DNA of 64,000 nt, taken from Lasiodiplodia sp. COLG20. Lineage: Eukaryota; Ascomycota; Dothideomycetes; Botryosphaeriales; Botryosphaeriaceae. Of this stretch, positions 56,827 to 64,000 are shown one piece after another. Under the pieces are notes generated by a model. That model saw nothing but the letters and a program-made list of their open reading frames with translations. It was not told the origin of the DNA and did no database searches. A program made the position numbers and the translations under genes. The DNA lies in NCBI GenBank assembly GCA_009801085.1, contig VNWV01000045.1, positions 23,571 through 87,570 on the forward strand, written 5' to 3'. Each line of letters begins with the position of its first letter. The stretch's first letter is position 1.

Positions 56827-57309
56827 CCTCGGACATGGCTTGGACGAGAAGTGAATCGCCACCAATTCCCAACGTTCGGCCGCCGCGCCGCTGTGTGATT
56901 TGACGTCTCCATCCGGCATTAGGGTGATCGACCGTCCGCGGGGCGTCGCCGATGACGGTTTACGGCAACGACGCGCGTCTTATTGGATGTCTGATCAAGT
57001 TCGAGCTAACGCCAACGGGCATTTTGATCCCCATCCATCCTGACTCGTGTAGCCTCAAACTTGATCCCCATCCATCCTTCCTCGAAGCCCGGTTCAAGAC
57101 CAGGTCATCAGCGAAAAAGAATTGGTCTCAATGTGCTGGCACACCGGAAACAGCGCTGAGTGGGTGGCTAACTGGGTAACTACTACAAAGCGAGGGGCTC
57201 GAGACGTGCGCAATCGAGCCTCCGCATCCATGTCGTCCACCGTGTCGATGGAGAGTTGAGCATTTTCTCCTCCGAGTCCTTCATGATGTGTCGATGGAGA
57301 GTTGAGCGT

Positions 57310-57394
57310 CAAATGAGACCGTGTAGGACCTGCGAGTGCCTATTCGATTCCCTAATTGCCGACGTTACTCCTTGCACCTACACGGTCTCATTTG
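57310..57394. repeat. 18-bp perfect inverted repeat
   Basis: CAAATGAGACCGTGTAGG (57310-57327) is exactly reverse-complemented at 57377-57394. A direct repeat TGTCGATGGAGAGTTGAGC (57242 and 57290) lies beside it. Confidence 0.9.
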
Positions 57395-57794
57395 ATTATG
57401 GTTGGCACGACTTGAGGTTTGGTGGAGCAAGCTGACGGAATGCGAGAAAGAGACGGCGGGCTGTTGACACTGCTGTGCGAGGTTGAGAAAGTGTCGAAGC
57501 CGGTAGCGTCAGCGGGGTGATGAAGGAGCAGGACTGACGCAACGAACTCTCAAGTGAACTCGCTGCCCCGGTCCGCGTCGCAACGCGCTCTCCACCAAAT
57601 AAATCTCTTGGATACTCTTGAGCGGCGCGTTGCGGCGAGGCCTCCTTCAGTGAGTGACGCTGAGGGCATTTGGGCTCCGCTTGAACGCTCTCTTTGGCGG
57701 ACGGGGCCAACAGCCTCCCCCTCCGACCAAGCGCCGTCCAAGTTTGCAAATCTCCAGCCAGTCCGCTCTGTTATCTCGTGTTGAGGGGAGGTGG

Positions 57795-58689
57795 CCGGGG
57801 TTGAGACCGTCGTCGAAGATGTGAACCTCTGCGTTGGCGGATCGAGACGCCCGGATCCACCGTCCTCCCGCTTCATCAAAGCCATCCAAGTGGATGCGCG
57901 AAAATGTCCAGCCACAGCCCTAATTCTCCGTGATCTTGCTGCCGTTGCTGACGATCGTTCTTCCGCGAGCTTTTCCGCAAATATCTGCTTTCGAACAGAA
58001 GGGACGATCGCGTTCGGAATTCTTCGGGACGCTCGGTCGGATGGAGTATGGAAGGGTCGTGACGATGGCCGGATGGAGTATGGAAGGGTCGTGGTCGGGC
58101 TGCGGGCGTGGACGAAGACGATTGGTAGGGACCGCGATGACACTGCAAGTTGCTGCTGTCAGTGACCGCGTAGACAAATCCCGGTGCACCAAGTGGGGAA
58201 GCGCCTTTGCTCACCGCTATTCGCAGAAAATATGTCGCCTCGATGGCTGAGCCGCCTGGAAGCTGCTCATGCGTAATTTTGAACGCGTCGGACGACGAGG
58301 GGAATGGATGCCATGTTGCTCGGCGCGCATGAGTGACAGAGAGGGAAGGGGTGGGATTGCGGTGGCGCGAAAGGAGTGCCTGGTTGTGTCCCCAGTGACG
58401 ATTCTTGGCGTAGGGTCGCACGCTGGCGGCCTCGCATGTCATGACCGCACACCATCGCCGCACTCCGTTGAATCCAAACGCCGCCAACGGACGGGAGGAT
58501 CAGTAGGCCGTTGCATCGCGAACGACTCGGAGGCGAAGAACGCGGCGAACAACGAGCGAGCGAGCGAGCGGTGAATAAACGAACGAACGGGCGAACGAGC
58601 GGAGACGAACAAGGCGGCGAATTAGTCCCGCCATGGTTCCACTGGCCCGACATGCTGCTCCAAAAACACCCTCCTCTCTCTATTCAGAC
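57795..58689. other. decayed, no supportable gene
   Basis: Contains a direct repeat GGATGGAGTATGGAAGGGTC at 58037 and 58071 and a GAGCGAGCGAGC run near 58555. Open frames on both strands are compositional. Confidence 0.35.
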
Positions 58690-59170
58690 ATTCTCAGGCA
58701 TCATTTTTGACCACCTTGTCCCCGACCTCCGCCCCACCAGGTGTGCGCAGGAATTTATACCTGCTCGCATTTGTCATCCAAGTTGCTGCCTCGTTCCCGA
58801 TCAGGCAGTTTGGGAGAAGTTGTTGGCCTCCTTCTCCCCGACCACCGCCCCTCGGGGTATCCATCTCAATTTCTACCTGGAAGGGGGACGGCGGATCTGT
58901 TAACCGAGCTGCTGCCTGCGCAGACTCGGCAGGTGGTGCTACCTGGGCGGATCTGGCGGGGGCCGCTGCTTTTCTGACACCCCCATTTGTTATTCTGACA
59001 CCCCTGTAGATATCCACCCCAATTCGCCGCCAAAAAATGCAGTTTTGCTTAGGCAACTTTTCTGAAGCCTTCTAGAAGTTCTTCAAAGTTGCATCGTAAT
59101 GCGACCGCTCTTTATTATGTTGTGTTGATGGGAAGTCCTGATGGTGTTCCTCGCTTAAGGCGGGCCGCGC
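58690..59170 (+). repeat. dispersed repeats R1 (copy 3) and R2 (copy 2) in tandem
   Basis: 58690-58960 aligns with 7960-8290 (TTTTTGACCACCT..., AATTTATACC, GCTGCTGCCTGCGC). It is followed by 58965-59170, which aligns with the minus strand of 8584-8900 and with 60370-60515 (ATATCCACCCCAA, CGCCGCCAAA, AAGTTGCATCGTAATGCGAC, TGTTGTGTTGATGG). Confidence 0.75.
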
Positions 59171-59449
59171 TTTGGCAGACCCTCCTGCCCTGCTGGAGTT
59201 ACCATAATTAGTTTAGCGTCGCGCGGCTGCGCAACGTCAGCTCTTCGCCGCGCGCAAACGCCAAAATACCACAGGGAAATAACCCTAATGTCGTTCCCAC
59301 GCTTGGTGGATTACGGAAGCGGCGGCGAGGAATCAGGCGATGAGACGGGTGAACGCCGAGCCAGCGGTCGAACAGCTTCGTTGGAACGCTACTACAGGTT
59401 TCAACCACCACTTCTTGCTTAATAATGCAGAGACGACGATAAGACTAAC

Positions 59450-59690
59450 TAATTCGACATTTATATCCGGACGATAGCTTCAAATACCTACGACACGTAT
59501 TCTTTTCTAGGTTTATTTTTTATAAAAAAAAAAGTGACGACATATGGGTAGGTAAAGCTATCGTCTAGATGTATATATAGAATTAAAAATTCGACATTTG
59601 CGTCCGGACGATAGCTTCAACTACCCATATATGTCGAATTATTAATTCGACATTTTCATCCGGACGATAGCTTCAAGTACCCATGGTATG
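59450..59690. mobile_element. MITE-like inverted-repeat element, copy b plus two half copies
   Basis: A full element at 59540-59634 (left arm GGTAAAGCTATCGTC, right arm CGTCCGGACGATAGCTTCAA) is flanked by right-arm-only copies at about 59452-59485 and 59641-59685. The central ATTCGACATTT motif is kept in each. Confidence 0.8.
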
Positions 59691-59699
59691 AGTAAAAAG

Positions 59700-59970
59700 A
59701 ATATACGCTAGCCATCGGCTGTACGCTAGGTTGCGTCGCTGCTCGAAAAGTTCGCTGGTGGTGATGGGAAAAGGCGAAGTCGCGAAATTCTGGGTTACGG
59801 TACCAATTCACGTTGACTTGTAACCCGGTGGGCGACACAGGCAATGACTTCCACGACCTCCACGACCTCCACGACCGCCGCCTGCGCCGCCAACCCAACC
59901 TGACCTGGGCTACACGCACGATCTAATATAACCAAGAACGGCGTGCATCCGCAATTCGCTGTTTAGATAC
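59700..59970. repeat. segment shared with the right end of the window
   Basis: CGCTAGCCATCGGCTGTA and GGTTGCGTCGCTGCTCGAAA..GCTGGTGGTGATGG at 59706-59770 recur at 63796-63813 and 63911-63950, immediately beside MITE-like copies in both places. Confidence 0.75.
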
Positions 59971-60026
59971 GCCCTCCACCAAAGTGACCGTGGCTTGCAA
60001 AATCCGCGGTCACTTTGGTGGAGGGC
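59971..60026. repeat. 20-bp perfect inverted repeat
   Basis: GCCCTCCACCAAAGTGACCG (59971-59990) is exactly reverse-complemented at 60007-60026 with a 16-nt loop. Confidence 0.95.
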
Positions 60027-60369
60027 GAAGTTGCACGGCGAGTAATACACTGCCGCGTAGCCCTAACTTAAGCCCGGCGGCCCACTCCGTGCCATGTCCC
60101 TAAAATTAGGGAGTGGAAAACGGTGCGTGTAAAAGTTCAGACGAAAAGATCGCGAGGCGCCCGCAAGCGAGCACCTGCCCTCCCCGCAGCTTGGCAATCC
60201 AGGGTCCACCAACAAGTGCTACACCCCTTCGCGCAGTTTTCTTAAACTCCCGAAAACGGTAGATGCTGCGGGTTTGACCGTTTTAAGCCCCTGCTATTCT
60301 TCGCGCTAGGTGTAGCACTTGTCGGTAACCGTCTAACCGTGGTTAGAAGTTCGATCTGCCCAAACCCAG

Positions 60370-60640
60370 ACACCGGCCGCTGCTTTTCTAACCCCCCCTC
60401 TATATCAACCCCAACATCGCCGCCAAACATGCAGTTTGGCTCACGTAAATCTTTTCACAAGCCCTTTACACCTTTCTTATACTTTCTACAAAGTTGCATC
60501 GTAATGCGACCGCTGCGCATTATAATTTTGTTCTCACACACCAGTCTCTCACTTCAACCTCTCACTTCAACCTCTCACTTCAACCTCTCACTTCAGCCTC
60601 CCACTTCAGCCTCCCACTTCAACCTCTCACTCCAATCTCT
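60370..60640 (+). repeat. dispersed repeat R2, copy 3, followed by a CTCACTTCAACCT tandem array
   Basis: 60370-60515 matches R2. About eight 12-13-nt units of the form CTCACTTCAACCT follow at 60546-60640 with T/C variants. The array lies just upstream of the coiled-coil pseudogene, so R2 may be the promoter part of that gene family. Confidence 0.75.
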
Positions 60641-60864
60641 CACACCTCACCTTGCGTTTGTTGCGTCGGGCCACTTTCTCCGAGTAAGTCAATCCTTTCT
60701 TCACTTGGTCACGGCACCACGATGCTAACGCATGCCTTGGTACCACACAGGTGCCACAATGGCTCCAGGAATCCCCAATGACGGAGCGTGAAAAGGAAGA
60801 GGCCGAACTTCGGCCCCTCGGGGTTGTTGTATAAACCACTCTTACCAAACGACACGGGTTTCCC

Positions 60865-61616
60865 GTGCCGAAAGCATCGCTCGCCAGGCAGAAATTGATG
60901 CCCGTTTGTCCAAGCTTCGTTCCCGTCGTGATCCCATAACCGAGCAGCGCGATGAGGCTCGTCGCCTCGAGCTAATTGCTTCCCAAAAGGCGGCCGAGGA
61001 TGAACATGCCCGCGTGAAGGCTGAGCGTGTCAAGTTTGAGAAAGAAAGAAGAAGAGGAGCGCCTCCAACGTGAGAAGGAGGAGGCCGAGCGTCTTCAGCG
61101 TGAGAAGGAGGAGGCTGAACGCCTTCAACGTGAGAAGGAAGAAGCTGAACGCCTCCAGCGTGAAGGCTGAGCGTGCCAAGCGTGAGAAAGAAGAGCAGGA
61201 GCGGATCAAGCGCCAGAAGGAAGAAGCAGAGCGTCTCCAACGTGAGAAGGAGGAGGCTGAACGCCTTCAACGTGAGAAGGAAGACGGCCTGAGCAAGATC
61301 CAGACCATTGGAGCTCCAGAAGAGCATCGAGGAGTCTACGATCCGCCAGCAGCGAATCTCCAACGACATGGTTGCCAAGAAGAGCGAGATCAGCTAGGTT
61401 CAAGAGACCTTGCAACGCGTCCAGCTCGAATTCCAGGAATTGCAGGATGCAGAAGTCTCTATCACCGCCAATCTCCCCGCTCCCGACCCCGTCTCCATCA
61501 CTGCCAAGCTCGAGGCAGACAACAGAGAGTGCGATGAGCTCCAGACAGCCAGTGAGCAGATCATTGAGCGCGCCTCCACTTTGCGGAAGGAAGTTGGGGA
61601 GTTGTTGAGGTAAGTT
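60865..61616 (+). pseudogene. coiled-coil protein gene, decayed
   Basis: The frame at 60865 reads SIARQAEIDARLSKLRSRRD and a long charged helix, then breaks at about 61050 (extra A in GAAAGAAAGAAG). EEAERLQREK units follow in another frame and break again near 61165. The last part, ISNDMVAKKSEI to VQETLQRVQLEFQELQDAEV and TASEQIIERASTLRKEVGEL, contains an in-frame TAG at 61395-61397 (probably from CAG). No ATG is evident. The parent would be a long cytoplasmic coiled-coil protein of unknown role. Confidence 0.7.
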
Positions 61617-61735
61617 GACTCATTTCCGACGACGCAACTTCAAGATTCACCTAACATCTCTCACAGATCACACGCCTTTTGTACTATTAGATTTTTCAAA
61701 TGTATCTCACCTTTGTTCTCTCCACCCTACGTGCT

Positions 61736-61866
61736 CTCTGCCACCCGTGATTTGTGCCACCTGTGATTTTTGCCACCTGTGATTTTTCCCCTCCCGCTTG
61801 ATCTTCCGCACGTGGGCCACGCTCCAACTCTTCGCCACGACGCCCGACCGAGCGGGAGGGGAAAGA
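61736..61866. repeat. GCCACCTGTGATTTTT triplet repeat and a 14-bp inverted repeat
   Basis: GCCACC(C/T)GTGATTT units occur three times at 61741-61787. TTTCCCCTCCCGCT (about 61787-61800) is reverse-complemented at about 61852-61865. Confidence 0.7.
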
Positions 61867-62750
61867 TGGCGAAGCCGAACGTCATGGCGGAGAGAAGGAA
61901 GGTGCAGGCCGGAGGGGAAAGATGGTGGCGGAGAGTTGGCGCGGCGATGGAAGGGCGCTGGACGGCGAAGAGAGGCTTAGTCGGAGCTCTCGCGGTGGTC
62001 GCGTTGACGACAACGAAGCTGACTGTCCGGGTGAGAACACAGGTGAGAGAATTGGCCACGTGCGTGCCTTTGACGCATCCATGGCCTTGCCACGGTCGCT
62101 GACTATCCAGGCGGAGTCAGGATCCGACTATAACCACCACATCCAGCTGCCACCCGGCCGCCGGCACCAGCTTGGCCGCCGCCGCCGCCGCGCCGCAGGC
62201 GACGATAACGAAGCTGAGTGCGCACGCCGACCGCCCTCTTGCTGTCCCTGTCGTACACGATCTCCAACACGCGCACCCAGCTTCGTTGTCGTCGCCATTT
62301 GCCTGTAGTTGCTTTCTCAGATTCCGCCCCGTCTCCGTCCAACGGCCCTGCTGATCTAGCGGGCGTTCGTTGCTGCAATTCTCAGATTCCACCCCGCCAC
62401 TGCTCGCGTAATCTGCAGCAACAGCAACAAGGTGGCGGGTCAGCTCTATTTCTCTCATCCTCTCACCTCACCTCTTCTTCCTCGAGCGGTCATCTACGCT
62501 ACGGAAAGCACAAGCGACCGGCACGACAAGCACCTTAGCAACAAGCACGGCAAGCACCTCGCAGTTCAACACCGACACTCCAGAACAGTTTTCAGTGCGT
62601 ACGGCAAGCAGTTGAACTGCGGCTTCGCTGCTTCGCGCAGTCCAGTGGAGAGGGGGGACTCTTGTTGGCAGGCGCGATCCCCGAGGGGGTATTTGGTGCT
62701 TTCTTTCGGGTAGCTCAATACAACACCCGTTCACCTCCTCATTTTCGTGC
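61867..62750. other. no gene supported
   Basis: GC-rich, overlapping frames on both strands without motifs. Part of the right repeat-rich flank. Confidence 0.3.
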
Positions 62751-62761
62751 ACCAGTCTCAC

Positions 62762-62970
62762 CGCACAGCAGACTCTACCGACTGGCTTGGCACGGCGCTC
62801 GCAGCCACCGTTGACCCCGCGTGGGAACCCAGCCTCCCGACAACATCCACTCAAACACCCACCCGAACCGCCATGGATGCCAAAGGGTTCACCATAGCGG
62901 ACTCTACCGACTGGCTTGGCACGGCGCTCGCAACACCGTTGACTCCGCGTGGGAACCCAGCCTCCCAACA
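62762..62970. repeat. ~72-bp direct repeat, spacing about 130 bp
   Basis: GACTCTACCGACTGGCTTGG, CACGGCGCTCGCA and CGCGTGGGAACCCAGCCTCC occur in order at about 62770-62838 and 62900-62969, with a few substitutions (CCCC/CTCC) and one short indel. Confidence 0.85.
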
Positions 62971-63486
62971 GACAGCAGGTCACCAGGTCACGGATAACCG
63001 AGCCCGTCTGGCACAGCGCTCGCAATACGCTTGACCCGGCATGGGGCTTTTCGGATCCGGGCGCGACACGACGACCGTGGAAGGCAGAAAGGCATGCTCG
63101 GTCCGACACGGGATTCTTGGTTTGGAAGAGAGGCTGCAAGGTATGAACGTCATGCGAAATCCCCACCACGATTCTACGTATTCTGACCGACCTCGCGCAG
63201 GACTTGGCAGGATCAGAAGCTTCCCTTCCGCCCGTAACAGTCCACCGACCACGAGCCATGCATCACCGAGGACCTGTCTTTTTGAAGCGTGGCGGAAGAT
63301 ACACCGAAGGACCGCAAACCAGGATACGAACAGAGTACCGTTGGGACGGATGAACAACTGCTACAAGAGAGCTGGTAACCTAACGTATACATTGTCATGT
63401 TTCTACAGCGGAGTCGTTGAGTGGTTGTGTAACTGGGGTTCACTGGGTGAGTTCGAGTCGTTGAGAGAGTCCATATTATCAAAGTT

Positions 63487-63571
63487 CGTGGGTACCTGAA
63501 GCTATCGTCCGGACGTTTTTGTGTAATTATTAATTCTACATCTACATCCCGACGATAGCTTCAACTCCCCC
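63487..63571. mobile_element. MITE-like inverted-repeat element, copy c
   Basis: The arms CTGAAGCTATCGTCCGGACG and (altered) CCCGACGATAGCTTCAA flank ATTATTAATTCTACATC. Confidence 0.75.
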
Positions 63572-63688
63572 CTTAAGTCATATATATACCATAAGCTGCT
63601 AGGGTGTTGGATACGTCGGCTTCGTGATTTTGCAGGATTAATGTGTGCTTTTTTTTTTTTCAAATTTTTCTTCTTCCCGATTTCAACG

Positions 63689-63775
63689 CGTAGGGAGCTG
63701 AAGCTATCATCCAGATGTATATGTACAATTAAAAATTCGACATTTGCGTCCGGACGATAGCTTCAACTGCCCATG
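63689..63775. mobile_element. MITE-like inverted-repeat element, copy d
   Basis: The arms CTGAAGCTATCATCCAGATG and CGTCCGGACGATAGCTTCAA flank an AATTAAAAATTCGACATTTG centre like that of copy b. Differences in the left arm are transitions. Confidence 0.75.
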
Positions 63776-64000
63776 ACATGAGCAAAAAGAATCTACGCTA
63801 GCCATCGGCTGTAAGAGGGGACTGTAGTCGTCGACGCATTGGCGGCGGCCATTGTGGTGGTGGTGGTGCGGAAATTGTTCTTGGAAACTGATTCAAGTAG
63901 CGGTCGGCGTCTGGTTGCGTCGCTGCTCGAAAAGGTGGCTGGTGGTGATGGAAAAAAGGCGACGTTCCTCACCGGATGGACGGCAGATAGACGAAGATCA

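Larger units (their letters stand above)
56240..57790. repeat. duplicated segment, copies at about 56255-56395 and 57627-57755
   Basis: AGTGACGCTGAGGGCATTTG, GGGCTCCGCTTG, CTCTCTTTGGCGGACGGG and CCGACCAAGCGCCGTCCA occur in the same order in both places, with indels and substitutions. The first copy lies in an open frame from about 56109 (reading MLDDDGLNPGQMKLNVKHEM internally) that I cannot assign to a family; it ends at 56407. No intact gene is supported. Confidence 0.65.

Noticed and set aside
62762..62970. Repeat pair considered as a CRISPR-like or tRNA array
   Set aside because: Only two copies of ~72 bp, eukaryotic context, no cloverleaf or spacer pattern.

Overview
The window is nuclear DNA of a filamentous ascomycete, most likely a Pezizomycotina and possibly a Sordariomycete (class inferred from gene content only). 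The evidence is many short introns of about 49-70 nt with GTRNGT donors, CTRAC branch points and YAG acceptors, plus Zn2Cys6 regulators, HET, DUF7580 and DUF6594 families, small Cys-rich secreted proteins, and CpA-to-TpA decay of duplicated DNA that looks like repeat-induced point mutation (RIP). I see no rRNA, tRNA or CRISPR array.

Layout. 1-2.2 kb: the 5' end of a glutamine-dependent asparagine synthase and a sugar-porter MFS transporter. 2.9-6.1 kb: two paralogous small secreted Cys-rich proteins in opposite orientation, one intact and one frame-broken, with decayed Zn2Cys6 regulator remnants beside the intact one. 6.2-12 kb: GC-rich decayed repeat land with perfect foldbacks, a minisatellite, a T58 tract and an ABC-transporter fragment. 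12-22 kb: a compact set of PrpF-family isomerase, Zn2Cys6 regulator, mitochondrial tricarboxylate-type carrier, anion:cation MFS transporter and FAD monooxygenase. CCGCGG palindromes sit in three of its promoters. It resembles an organic-acid (aconitate/itaconate-like) or aromatic-acid cluster.

23-34 kb: an MFS transporter divergent from two tandem DIT1/PvcA-type isocyanide synthases, then a HET-domain protein, a zinc-type alcohol dehydrogenase and a GRE2-like reductase; this is a candidate isocyanide metabolite locus. 36-49 kb: an F-box protein, a large Ser/Thr-rich secreted protein with an Ala/Ser repeat, and a divergent pair made of a DUF7580 protein and a large C2H2/UBA-like protein.

49-64 kb: a gene graveyard. 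It holds a DUF6594 pseudogene, a kinase-like fragment cut by a dispersed repeat, a CNBP/Gis2-like zinc-knuckle pseudogene, an MFS fragment, a coiled-coil pseudogene, a triplicated segment with RIP-like changes, a family of short inverted-repeat elements and several perfect hairpins. The same repeat families occur in the 6-12 kb block, so the intact genes form an island between two decaying repeat-rich flanks.
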